A stretch of 64,000 nucleotides of DNA from assembly GCA_030411725.1 (NCBI GenBank), contig MU839828.1:1302001-1366000 (forward strand). The letters are read 5' to 3'. Each line of letters opens with the position of its first letter. Positions within the stretch are counted from its first letter, which is position 1. Positions 45,460 through 55,698 of the stretch are shown one piece after another. The DNA is from Echria macrotheca (taxonomy: Eukaryota > Ascomycota > Sordariomycetes > Sordariales > Schizotheciaceae). A program made the position numbers and the translations under genes. The notes beneath the pieces were generated by a model that worked only from the letters and a program-made list of their open reading frames with translations, was not told the origin of the DNA and did not search any database.

Positions 45460-47598
45460 TCACCATGCCGCTCGACTCCTCGTTCCAACCCCCCCGTCCG
45501 ATTCTCGCAGGCCTCGCCCGCGCTGGTCCGCCGCACTCGCGGCCGCAGCAAAGATACCACCCAGCACGCGACCCGGTCCGCGCAGGAGGAGTCCAGCCGC
45601 CATATCGACAATGCTACTACCACTACCACCACCAGAATTATCTGGTACCCGGTGGTGATGAGCCAAAACGTGCCAGATATCCTCCGCGCCGCCAGCAGCT
45701 CCCAAGGCCAGCTCCGCAGCCGTCTTGTCGTCCCCATCCCTGGCGTACGGATCAATCACGCCCGCGCCGAGCAGACAGCGAACTACCTCGACATGTCCGC
45801 CGGCCGCGGCGAGATGCAGCGCCGTTTTGCCGGATTCGTCGGTGGCGCGGTACCATTCTGCCAGGTCGGGATCGCTGTCTTCTACAGTCCAAGACGAGAA
45901 GCTGACATTCGGCAGCTCGAGGCTGTCCAGCCATCCGCGCTGTTCCGTCCCGAGTGTGAAGGTGGTATCGTCGTCGGTGGGCACTTCCGAGAACGAAGTG
46001 AGCGGCGCGAGGCCGCCGGGTTTCTGGAGGCGGCGGAGTTCCTGGTCGAGCTGGCTATCGCTGTTTGTCGCTGGGTCATCGGAGGGGAGGAGGAGTACAG
46101 CGCTGGTGGTTTTGGCGCGCAGTCGCCAGGGGTTTACTGTTCTGACAAAAACGTGACGCGGGTTCAGGAGGAGCTTGACCACGTCGAGGTGGCCGGCGCG
46201 GGCGGCGAGGTGGAGAGCTGTCTGTTGTTGGCCCAGGAGGTTGTTTTCCGCGGGGAAGAAGAAGAGCTCCCGGAGGGTCTTGGTAAGGCCGCCCTGGAGT
46301 ATGGCCGCGCCCGTCCGGGCTTGGTGGTATAGGATGTTGGCGGCGACAAAGGCGTTTCCGGTCTCGCACGCCAGCAGGAAGGGCGTCTGGCCGGCTTGGT
46401 TCGCCAGTGTGGTGTCGGCACCGTTGGCCAGCAGCGCCTGGAGTATCTCCTCATCCATAAGGCTGTCTTTTATGGACCTCAGACTGAAGTGTCGAGGAAA
46501 CTGGGCCGCGTTACTGTCCCTGTGGCTGGAGGGCCCTCCTCCGAGCCCGTGTTGTCCGGATGCTGGCTGCAAGACGGACTCGGGTGCCGACAGGGTGACT
46601 TTATGTGGTCTGCGATCGCCGTCTTCAATGCACATGGCATGAAGCGGGCTCTGGCCGCTGTTGGAGACCATATTGGCATCGGCCCCGAATTTCAAAAGCG
46701 CATGGACAAAATCCCGGTTTCGCTTCTGCACCGCCCAGTAGAGGGCCGTCTTCCCGTTTGCATCTTTTTCGTTGATCCATTGCGGAGGTCCGCGGTGCCT
46801 GCTCAGGAATGTGGTGAAGAGGTCTCGGTGCTCATGGTCGCTGCTCTCCCGGGAGCAGATGTAATGTAGGACATTATAGGATTTGGATACCCTGATACCG
46901 GGGTTGGCACCTTGGTATATGAGATAGAGAGCTGCGAAGGGATCTTCGCCCAAAGCAAAATTGAGTGAACGTGGCTTATACCTGGACTGGTCTGCGAGTT
47001 TGCTAGGGCCGTGAGTCGCCGTCGCCGCCGTGCGCAGGGCCAAGTCCAGCTGCTGCTGGCGGTATCGCGTCGGAATGGCGTCGATGATGAGATCAAGGCA
47101 GTATCTCGGCCATCCTTCCTCCGTGGTAGTTGCGGCGACGGCTTGAAGGGGCTGAATGAATCCAGGGCCCCCATCCTCGACGAAGGCGTGCGCACCCTGC
47201 TCAAGCAGCAGGGTTATCAGCTCGGATTTGACGTGCGACAGGTTGTCGGGTATTTTGCAGATATATCCGAGGATGCTGAAGGAACCGTACTTAATGTTAG
47301 GGTCTGCCCCGTGGTCGAGTAAAAAGCGGAGTTTTGTCGCCATGTTGTGCCTATCGTCCGTTGCTCGGAAAAGCGGCGGCTCGACATCGGTGCCGCCGTT
47401 GTCCAGGTTGGCGCCTTGTTCCAGAAGCAGTCCCATGGCATCGGTGGTCTCGTTCATGTACGCGGCAATGTACAGCGGCGTCCGTCCTTCACGGTCTAGA
47501 GCATTGACGTCGCAGCCTTTGTTGAGCAATCCCCTTAGATCGGAGAGGTTTGGATACGAGGTATTCACAAGTTCGTGGAGCGACTTTGGACGAGACAT
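45460..47598 (-). CDS. Ankyrin-repeat protein
   Basis: Intronless, 712 residues. Ankyrin repeats are visible along the whole chain. Examples are GRTPLYIAAYMNETTDAM (about 39-56), LRFLLDHGADPN (about 90-101), GKTALYWAVQKRNRDFVHAL (about 280-300), GQTPFLLACETGN, QTALHLAARAGHLDVVKLLL and GKTALHLAAAGGHVEVVRCLL near residue 600. The repeats are irregularly spaced with long inserts. There is no NACHT, HET or kinase domain in this ORF, so it is a repeat-only protein. The C-terminus is Gly/Ala/Arg-rich. It is divergent from the single-TM gene at 47856, with 257 bp between starts. Binding partners are unknown. Confidence 0.9.
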   Translation of the reverse strand: MSRPKSLHELVNTSYPNLSDLRGLLNKGCDVNALDREGRTPLYIAAYMNETTDAMGLLLEQGANLDNGGTDVEPPLFRATDDRHNMATKLRFLLDHGADPNIKYGSFSILGYICKIPDNLSHVKSELITLLLEQGAHAFVEDGGPGFIQPLQAVAATTTEEGWPRYCLDLIIDAIPTRYRQQQLDLALRTAATATHGPSKLADQSRYKPRSLNFALGEDPFAALYLIYQGANPGIRVSKSYNVLHYICSRESSDHEHRDLFTTFLSRHRGPPQWINEKDANGKTALYWAVQKRNRDFVHALLKFGADANMVSNSGQSPLHAMCIEDGDRRPHKVTLSAPESVLQPASGQHGLGGGPSSHRDSNAAQFPRHFSLRSIKDSLMDEEILQALLANGADTTLANQAGQTPFLLACETGNAFVAANILYHQARTGAAILQGGLTKTLRELFFFPAENNLLGQQQTALHLAARAGHLDVVKLLLNPRHVFVRTVNPWRLRAKTTSAVLLLPSDDPATNSDSQLDQELRRLQKPGGLAPLTSFSEVPTDDDTTFTLGTEQRGWLDSLELPNVSFSSWTVEDSDPDLAEWYRATDESGKTALHLAAAGGHVEVVRCLLGAGVIDPYARDGDDKTAAELALGAAGGAEDIWHVLAHHHRVPDNSGGGSGSSIVDMAAGLLLRGPGRVLGGIFAAAASAADQRGRGLRESDGGVGTRSRAAW

Positions 47599-47855
47599 GA
47601 TGGATATCGAGATACGGTCGGCTTAGAGGGAGCAGTTCCCCGTAGGCGCGTCGTGTCACGGTCAATGTGCCCTCCAGGCTCCAGCCGAGCCGGCTGAGGC
47701 CACCGTAGTCACCTGACTCGCAATAACCCCGATCGAGTTCAACTGTGGCTTGCCTGATGAAACTTGTTCCTAGTGAGATCAAATTAATAGTGCCCATACG
47801 TAGAAAGCTGAAAACACGCTCACTCAATCGAACCGATCAGTCACCATACAAAAAC
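47599..47855. promoter_or_regulatory. 257-bp shared divergent promoter (ankyrin / single-TM protein)
   Basis: The two start codons face away from each other across this short gap, so the genes may share control elements. No specific operator was recognised. Confidence 0.45.
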
Positions 47856-49190
47856 ATGTCCAGACCCAACGCCAACCCTCCCAACGACGGCGGAAGCGAC
47901 CAGTCGAATACAAGCGATCCAAACTCTACCATCGTTGGCATCTTTAGCATCTTGGTTGCCTTCGCTGCACTGACCGTCGCTGCTCTCGCTGACTGGGAAA
48001 AAGTTTCCCGGCGTGTCCAGCTCGTCTGGCGATGGGCTCTCGCATGGGCAGAGCCGACAAGAGAAAAATGCTACGAGATTCTGTTCGACGACATCCGCGA
48101 CGGCGCCGTTCATCAATGTCAGTTCCCGCCTCTGTGTCACCAAACCATGCACCGAGCCGGGCCGGAATGCTGGAACAACACCATGCTGGACGTCTTTAAT
48201 CAGTTCAAGGGACTTGGCGGCAAGGACCATCCCCTATCTGCAACACAACCCCGCGTCGACAAGGACCCGGAGCTGCCGCCAGAGAAGCCCTACCTCCGGC
48301 TCGATTGGAACCTCGTCTTCGCCTTCATGGTCATGGCCACCGACCCGGCGTACCAGCCACCATCGCTGCCCCAAATCCTCAGTCGATCGGGAGACGACAA
48401 GGTGCTGAGAATTCAATACCGCGCCGGAGACGTCCAGCTGGACTTCAGCCGGGTCAAACGCAAGGGAAACAGCGGAGGAGGAGGAGGATACCTCCTGACG
48501 CTGCACGTGAACGGGCGTCTCCGAAATACCGACCTGTCCAAATCGACCCTAGAGCGCATCCTGCGCGGCGAACCGCCGCTATACCAGGACCCCGCGGCCG
48601 GCCCCATCCCGTCCATCCGGCCCGGCAACTCCGGCGATATCAAGCGCGGCGGCTGGGTCGCAGCCCTCGGCTTCGATGCCCCCAGCGGCAGCACCACCGA
48701 GGACAGAGTCCAGGCCCTCTTCCTCCCGCTCTATAACCACCACGAGGTCGAAAGACACCCCGGCCGCGGCGGCCTCTTCTGGCGATCCATCCGCCGGCTG
48801 TCCCTGATCGCCAAGAACAGGCTCCTGCCGTGCTACCCTGCTTGCAGGGAAATCATCGACAGGGCCGTCGAGGCGCTGGACGGGATGCAACAGGACGGCA
48901 CCGACACGGGCGTGCGCCAGATCTTCCCCGAGGTTGCGCGCGACGTCCCGTTCTCGGACGAGGACAAGAGGAATATTATTGCCTTGTTCAACGGCTCGAC
49001 GCGGCTCTCGCAGTCGGACCGGGACGCTCTGCACGCCCAGTTCGGGGCCGACATCGATCGGGTGCTCGTTGCCGCCGTCAGGGGCGCAATGTATTGTGCG
49101 GCCTATGTCAAGAATGAGGGCCGTGAGATGAACGTGTTGTTTGCGGACTTGCAGAAATCCACATCCGAAATCTGGCTGAGGGGGTGTTAG
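47856..49190 (+). CDS. Single-TM protein of unknown function
   Basis: Intronless, 444 residues from the ATG at 47856 (context AAAACATGTCC); the frame is open 37 codons upstream. A short Asn/Ser/Pro-rich head is followed by one transmembrane helix (about 24-46, TIVGIFSILVAFAALTVAA). The remaining 400 residues are soluble. They include an early Cys/His cluster (HQCQFPPLCHQTMHRAGPEC), a Gly-rich loop (SGGGGGY) and a helical C-terminus. I do not recognise the family. The orientation predicts a tail-facing soluble domain in the cytosol or lumen. Its closest neighbour is the divergent ankyrin protein. Confidence 0.75.
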   Translation: MSRPNANPPNDGGSDQSNTSDPNSTIVGIFSILVAFAALTVAALADWEKVSRRVQLVWRWALAWAEPTREKCYEILFDDIRDGAVHQCQFPPLCHQTMHRAGPECWNNTMLDVFNQFKGLGGKDHPLSATQPRVDKDPELPPEKPYLRLDWNLVFAFMVMATDPAYQPPSLPQILSRSGDDKVLRIQYRAGDVQLDFSRVKRKGNSGGGGGYLLTLHVNGRLRNTDLSKSTLERILRGEPPLYQDPAAGPIPSIRPGNSGDIKRGGWVAALGFDAPSGSTTEDRVQALFLPLYNHHEVERHPGRGGLFWRSIRRLSLIAKNRLLPCYPACREIIDRAVEALDGMQQDGTDTGVRQIFPEVARDVPFSDEDKRNIIALFNGSTRLSQSDRDALHAQFGADIDRVLVAAVRGAMYCAAYVKNEGREMNVLFADLQKSTSEIWLRGC

Positions 49191-49250
49191 TTTGTCCCAG
49201 TTTAGTTTACCATAGGTGCATACCTACCTATACAAACTAGGTACCTATTG

Positions 49251-49735
49251 CTAGGTACACATCGTTACACGGAATTGGATGACCAAAGACTCTGCTGAAT
49301 CAGCCAACATGCGCGCCCAGTAGTTCTCCTTGGTGCAGGGGATCTTGAAGCACTGGAAGGGCATGTCGGGCTGGATGCAGGCTGCCACAACGTTCTCACA
49401 CTTGCGGTCGATAGCGGCATCACGCAGGAGGTGGAGGACCGCGCTGGTGAGGCTCTCTAGGTCGGCGATGTATACGGGCTGGTGGAGCATGGTCATCTTC
49501 CGCGTGGTGCCACCCATCCATCTTGACCCACGTCAAGGTCGGAATTGACGGAGCGAAAAGCGAAGGCGGGCTGTCCTGTCATATATCCCATACAAGTGAG
49601 CTCGACTGAGGAACCCATTATGCCGAACTCCGGGAAAGGGCTTACGGACCCTGGCTTCTGACTGACGAATTTCGGCAGCCGGTCGTTGTCTTTCAAGAGA
49701 ATGCTCTTCAGAAGCGTATCCAAGAAGAAAGGCAT
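49251..49735 (-). CDS. Tentative small two-exon gene, unknown
   Basis: The tentative model has exons 49735-49550 and 49496-49251 (143 residues), with a 53-nt intron starting GTCAAT and ending GGAAG. Both frames read like protein (for example SVSPFPEFGIMGSSVELT, then HQPVYIADLESLTSAVL). The first frame stays open upstream of the ATG to about 49830. The splice signals are weak, so a frameshifted pseudogene is an alternative. No family is recognised. It converges on the single-TM gene, with 60 bp between stops. Confidence 0.35.
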
Positions 49736-50138
49736 GATTGGACCGCAATGTGCCTGCGCATAGGGGAGAAGGGCAAGGGTCCCACAAGAGTCACCGTGGC
49801 TACTAAATTGTCTTGCGTGAAAGCGGAGCCGAGCTCGACTTCGGCATCTCCCTCTGGTGCAGGTCTGGCCCCCACCAAGCCGCAGTAATAACTCTTTGGC
49901 AGAGAAGACGGGTCCACTCGGTTTTGGGTTCTCAGACAGAATTTTAAAACTTGCCGTTACTCATCGCTACCTACCTACCTACCTTAGACGCTGAAGATAT
50001 GGGCGCAATGGCGAAGGTGCAAACAGGGGATACACGCCAGCAACACCAAGGGCGCAAACGACTCCAAGATCCACCGTCCAAGGATAACCTTTTCAAGCAG
50101 CTCGTCGGTAATCTCAAGCAGCGAAAATTCAAGCTTCT
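49736..50138. other. Intergenic region, partly open on the minus strand
   Basis: The frame of the tentative gene stays open into this stretch to about 49830. A CTACCTACCTACCT repeat lies at about 49968-49982. No separate gene was recognised. Confidence 0.4.
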
Positions 50139-50885
50139 TCAACTCGTAGAGCCAAGCGTATTCGCCCGTCGCCGCCTAGTCGAAGCCCTCTTCCAGCAGC
50201 GACTACGTCTTGTTCGTTTGTGCAGGCCGGATCCCGAGGTCGAAGTCGCATCTGGCATATCAGAAAGCTCTGGTATTATGCTCTGCTGGGCCGAATTTGG
50301 CAGAAATCGTCTCGGCTGGGGAGTCGACTGCTCTGCTAACTGGCTCGCCTCCGAACTTTGAACATCGTTTGTGGAATCGAGCGACGGTTCGGACGACCAG
50401 CTGCGATCCCGGCGCTCGCGGCTATGATGACTAGATCCCAATGTTGAAGATGCCATGCTACTCGTAGAGTGTCTAGTGGCGGCAGTTCGCTGCCCCCTCT
50501 GGCCACCGCGAACCCCCCAGGACGGCAAACCCTGAACGATGCCGTTTCTGGCAAGCATACCGCTGTTGACGCTAAAGTTCTGACACACCATGAAGGCACG
50601 CATGGCTGCATTCTCTTTGGCCAAGTCTGTTGACTCGTAACTGAGATCCGTCCGATAATCCCGCCCGTTGACAACGACGAGGCAAGTATAGCCATCGGCG
50701 TGCTGGTAAACCTCGTACCAGGGGGGCTGCCATCCCCGTCGACGGCAAAGGGCTGGGAGTGCAGTTAGCCATTGCAAGACGCCAAGCGCTTCGTTTCGGT
50801 AACTCTGATTCTTTCCGGATGGCTGTGTCTTTCAGATTCGGCCGTTTCACTTACATTCTAGATATTGCATGTAGAAACCGACCAT
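50139..50885 (-). CDS. Double-stranded RNA-binding-like (DSRM-like) protein
   Basis: Exons are 50885-50855 and 50752-50139 (214 residues). The 102-nt intron has a perfect GTAAGT donor, a CTAAC branch and CCCAG, and the frame closes with phase 1. Exon 1 gives the short start MVGFYMQYLE. Residues about 10-65 read as a dsRBD-type alpha-beta-beta-beta-alpha fold: LCRRRGWQPPWYEVY, GYTCLVVVNGRDY, then the helix DLAKENAAMRAFMVC. The rest is Ser/Arg/Gln-rich and disordered, ending in a basic RRRRANTLGSTS tail. Small fungal proteins of this kind are uncharacterised. RNA binding is inferred from the fold pattern only. Confidence 0.7.
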
Positions 50886-51618
50886 GATGTCTGTTGATGT
50901 AGCTTAGAGCTGGAAAACCAAACGAACGTGTAGGTGTAGTCAATCTCTCTCTTTCGGCTGCTTAGCGTAGGTGTAAGTTGAAAGAGGAAAGGCTCTGGGA
51001 TTTTGGTGTTTGAAGAAGTGCAGGTAGGGATGCTTGTTTTGAGGAAGAGGAAGATGGGCCCTGAGGGCTGGCCAAATACAGGGCCTGGGTCCATGCGTGC
51101 CTTCCATCTTGTCTGGGTGCTCTTGCTTGGCTTAACATGTTCATCTTGACGGAAGTGACGTGGTGTCCGCCTTGTTGTGCATGAAGGAAAGAAGCGCCGA
51201 GGGAGCTTGGTGGTAGTTGTGTTTCCAATATTTGCGCCACCAAACCAGTCCAAGTGGGAGACAAAATCAGATGAAGATCTATCGCATGGACTATTATCTT
51301 GCTGTCAACAAGAAATGTCGTTGGGGTACAATCATCTTTTTCAGGGCCATTGTCGTGATTTCGGCGTCTAGAATTGAAAGACACCAGCGGAATTGCACTG
51401 CAAATTTGCAGTGCAAAAAATGCACAAATAGGTGACCGATGCCGGCTTTGGTCACCGAGACGCCACCTACATATTACATACCCCTCATCCCAGTGGCTCT
51501 TTTCTCGCGGTTCGACGCGGCCCAGGTTTCACCAAACCCTTAGATTAACTCGAGCCTTCCGCCGTAAAGCTTTTCACCATTCAGTCGAGTGCTCTTCACG
51601 CCTGATTGAGAGTTCTCA
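50886..51618. promoter_or_regulatory. Divergent intergenic region (dsRBD-like / caspase-like genes)
   Basis: 733 bp separates the two start codons. No separate gene was recognised. A short direct repeat of TTGCAGTGCAAA/TTGCACTGCAAA type lies at about 51391-51418. Confidence 0.4.
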
Positions 51619-54026
51619 ATGGAACCAGTGCAGCCAGAGCCGAGTCGAAAACGACAGAGAGAACCAACCCCCGAGCCTACCAAGGATGGGCAAGATGCAG
51701 AGCGTTATCAGTCGTCGTGTATCGGTTCAGACAACGAAACATGGTCGGGACTTCCAGACGACGTGTTCTTGCCATCCGGTCTGAGTACCCATGACACCAC
51801 GCCGTCGTCGTTCCATTTCGAAAGCATCCAGGACTTCACCAAAGGCCTGCAGTCAGCGCTTGATGCCAGTTGGAAGACACGCCAGGAACCTGTTTCCAAG
51901 TACAAAGCTGTAAAAGCATTACTCCTCAGCTGGGAGGATGACGACCTTGGTGTGGAGGCTGAGATCGACCCACTGGCTCAGCTGCTTGAAAATGTCTACG
52001 GCTACGAAGTTGAGAGGTGGCGCATCCCATCACTGGGTTCCTTCAGGGCGCTTGACAATAAGGTCCGAGCCTCCACAGAGTCGATATGGGAGGTACCGTC
52101 GTCCCTCTTTATTCTATACTACGGGGGCCACGCGAGACCAAGTCGAGGCCAGGGGAGCTTCCCACGGTGGTCGTCGTAAGTCTCCCTCGAATCTCGGTAC
52201 CTTGTGCTGACACTCTGTTTTTAGCAAACGATTCGGCGCAACAGAGGTCGACCCGCTTTCGATTCAGTCTTATCTCGAGAACGCGACATGCGATGTTTTG
52301 TTTTTGTATGACTGCTGTCACTCCATTCATGCCGGAAGCTGGGACAGAGCAACTGGAATCAAGGAGGCACTAGCCGCCGGCGGCTTCGAGACTATTGCTG
52401 CCGAAGTCGGGGAGCATTCCTTCACTAACCTTTTGACCAACGAATTAGCTCGCGCCGCGGAGCAAGGCCGCGGTATTTCAGTCAGCGACGTTCATGGCTA
52501 CATGCTTGCAGGGCTTCGGGACTACACCCCAAGGCTTGTCAAAGATAGCAAGGGGAAACTCGTCCTCGATTGCAACAAGCGGCCGAGGTTCGAGCCACCA
52601 AGAAGGAGAACGCCGGTCCACTACCTTCTCTCGGAAAAACGCGAAAGTATCGTTTTTGCCCCTCTACGCTCTGGAAACCCCCCGACATCTACCATGTCCC
52701 TGCCTCCACGTGGTCTCCCTACGCTCGCTGCCGAAACGGACCCAGAGGGAAGTAGCACCGGGTTCGTCGAGATCAATGCGCCGCAGTTCCCGCAAGTCAT
52801 TTTGAGTGTTCGACTGCAGTCGTCAGACAGCTCCGAGGCCCGCGCATGGGTCGACTGGTTGCTCAGGGCGCCTCCCGAGGTTGAAGATATCAAGGTTGAG
52901 GGGTGGTATGGGAGTTTTTCGACCCTGATCATTCTCAGCGTCCCCCTCAAGGTGTGGCATGCTATGCAGGACCACCCGGCCATCTCGTTTGTCGGCTTTG
53001 TGACGACCGAGAACTTGGCTTCGGCCTTGTTGCCGAACAAGCCGAGCATTGCAAGGTGGCTCGACAACAAAACCGCAGGGAGCACAAGGTATGCCCCGTC
53101 TGTCTATGCTCCCTCCGTCACGGCCGATTCTGCAATCGAGATTGACAATCGATCAACTGCCGGCCATTCAACCCACGAGTTAAAAACTGGCACCAGTCAC
53201 CGCGGCGGGCTATCATCATTTTTTAGACCTTTAACATTCCGGGAATTCATCCAGATTCCAGAACCAGGGCAAAACAAGGGCTCGGTACTAGTCGATGAGA
53301 AGATTTCTCTTTCTTGTCCCTTTCGGAAAAGGAATCCCGTCCGTTTTAATATCAGAGACCATCAGAATTGCGCGGTCAAGTCGTTTCTCGACATCCCCCA
53401 GGTGAAGTGAGTCGGATGTTCAGAAACCAACCATTCAACAACTAACGGTTCCTTAGGCGCCACGTGATGACCTTCCACAGGCAGGGTGACTCTCGATTTC
53501 AATGTCCTCGATGCAAACGATATATGGGGTCGGGGGAAGTGTTGGCGGAACACCTGCTGGCACACGTAATATGTGAACTTCGGTTGCATTCGGAGCCAGT
53601 TGACCCTGAAGATGGAATCGATGCCAGGATTGAGGGTGCTCTGAACAGTAGATACCGAAGGATTGTGACTTGGGAGCAGCTCTGGAGCACGCTTTTCCCA
53701 GAGGACGATATAACGGAAGTACCCGACCCAGGTACGACCCCCTCGGCATGGTGCTTGAACTCTTATGAAAACTGACTTCCTCAGTCTTTGTGCCTCCTGT
53801 CGAGTTTGAAGAAGGAATCGAGCTTGCCAGAGAGAGCTGGGCGGACCTGGACGATAGGATTTTCCGCGAAGCACAGAAATCGCCGTTTTCTGAATGGGAG
53901 CCTGAGCGGGTCAGGGAGATAATGATGGAGTATCTGCTATACGTGCGTCAAAGGTGCTACGAGAGGGTACTTAAGCTGGAGTTTTTCCGTTATCAAAAAA
54001 ATACGGGGTCGCGGGCCCAAGCCTAA
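51619..54026 (+). CDS. Caspase-like peptidase domain fused to fungal C2H2-type zinc fingers
   Basis: Exons are 51619-52175, 52225-53406, 53457-53731 and 53785-54026 (751 residues). Introns are 49, 50 and 53 nt, and all junctions keep frame. The N-terminal caspase-like p20 fold has the catalytic His in YYGGHA (H171) and Cys in LYDCCHS (C217 by alignment to the DSCHS motif). A middle domain of unknown type follows (about 330-500). Then comes the fungal zinc-finger block: a CPFRKRNP segment, IPQVKRHVMTFHR and CPRCKRYM...H..H. An acidic helical C-terminus ends the protein. Fungal caspase-like proteins act in cell death pathways. The stop at 54024 lies 23 nt after an A7 run. Past it, another frame continues in a protein-like way to a stop at 54184-54186, so the natural protein is probably about 50 residues longer. 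Confidence 0.85.
53995..54001 (+). other. A7 homopolymer: probable frameshift near the caspase-like C-terminus
   Basis: Seven A residues. In the frame used upstream, translation stops at 54026. In the neighbouring frame after the A run, about 60 further codons without a stop read as protein (SLSRLEYLDPDVAPD, then GGTYWKDPL) to 54186. One A fewer would join the two. Confidence 0.55.
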
Positions 54027-55698
54027 GAGTCTCAGCCGGTTGGAATATCTGGATCCGGATGTGGCTCCGGATGCTTCCTATAAAGCTCCTTTGAAGTTGA
54101 TATCACTAGCACCGAAAGCAGCGCTGTACAGTACCGGAAAAGGCGCTGATGAAGATGGAGGAACCTACTGGAAAGATCCACTATAAATTAGGTGCTTCTG
54201 GTCACTAAAGATCCGACCTTACAGAAGCAAAATTATCATCATCTTGACCCTCAGATTCCGACACAGCCGCCGTCAGGCTCTCCTTCCTAGACTTGACGAA
54301 GATAGCGATTCTGAAGGGCCACTGCCTAAGAGGACACCTCTGTTCCCGGCGGTCCAGGACTCCCCATCAGTTACCCTGATGACAGGATCTCAGTTCGACC
54401 ATACGACAGCGCCCGGCACAGATTTCCGATTACCCCCCTACAGCCTAACCACTCATAAACCCATCACCCCAACCGCTCATAACCTCATCATCCCAAACTC
54501 CGACTTTCCGCACTATAAGAATTTCTCAGAGGAGGAGTAGCTATAGCACATATAAACAAATAGAGTGTCCCTGTAGGCAAGCCATTCTGCGAAGTCAACC
54601 GATATATCCGCTGGTAATACCACATACTCCAGGGCCTATTTTAGTACAAGTTACCTTTTGATGGGTGGGAAGAAAGGAAATAACTGGGTTCTTCACATAA
54701 GCTAATAAGTAACCACGCTATTCATTTGCGCGCTACTGCTCGGCTTGGCTTTGCATTACCTAAGTATATTGCAACTGACTACCTAGGTACCTACCTACCT
54801 ACTAGGATAAAGCCATACCACCGAGCTCCTCATCATTCCCGAACGAGCTTGCCAACTTTCATTTGAATTAGCTCTATAATGGAACAGGCACAACATAGCG
54901 AGGACTAACGGAGATAAAAACCCATTTCACAATCTTCCACAAAGCTAGCTCTTGCAGAAGGGAAAGTTCCTCCTACATTGACCCTGACAAACAGAGCTCT
55001 GATATACCTAGGTAGATCCTTAGCCCTTAGGCCTTACGCCAGGATATAAATCTCATAAAAAAAAGAAAAGGTCTCGACGTACTGTGGAAACCGCTACGTC
55101 TTGTTCGACTGTAATACCTACCTACCTACCAATATAAAAACCCCTTATCACCTAGGTAGGTACATAATAAGACAAGTATCGCGTGAGTTTAACAACTCTA
55201 TCTAATAACCACATGGTTTCAAAGCTAAACTCGTAGTAGATATAGCGGACGGAATTTTGACGCTTCCACCTAGGTACCTAGTTTAGCTACGGTTGTAGGC
55301 TCTTCGATTCTGGAAAGATGAGGCTAAATTGATTTGTGGTGAGGAAAACTGGATGTATGATAGGTAAGCACCACAGTTCTAGAATGAGACGGTTTCAACG
55401 GTACGTCGAGAGCTCCTTATGAAAAAGTCCCGGCTATTACACGCAGCTTGAACTACCAGACAACACCTGTACCACGAAAGTTAGACATTTCACCACCATA
55501 GGCGTTACACATATCTTCCATGACATCCAAAAACCTGCATCAGATCACGAAACGAAGTAGAAATCTGTACAGATAATCTTCTAATCTACTAGATCGAGCT
55601 AAATACTCGACCAAATGACCAAGCATATAACCAACTGAACGCAGACAGCCTACAGGGGTATAAGACTATTCCACTCTTTTGATCCAACAAACACCAGT
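54027..55698. other. AT-rich region with no supported gene
   Basis: About 1.7 kb, visibly richer in A/T than its surroundings. It carries several CCTAGGTA and TACCTACCTAC motifs (for example about 54780-54802, 55118-55130 and 55150-55163). An open frame at 54244-54540 holds an acidic DEDSDSEG segment but no family match. The first 160 bases (to 54186) may belong to the caspase-like gene. Confidence 0.5.

Noticed and set aside
54244..54540. A 98-codon frame downstream of the caspase-like gene
   Set aside because: It has an acidic stretch that could be coding, but no splice link to the gene, no start context and no family. Kept only as a note.
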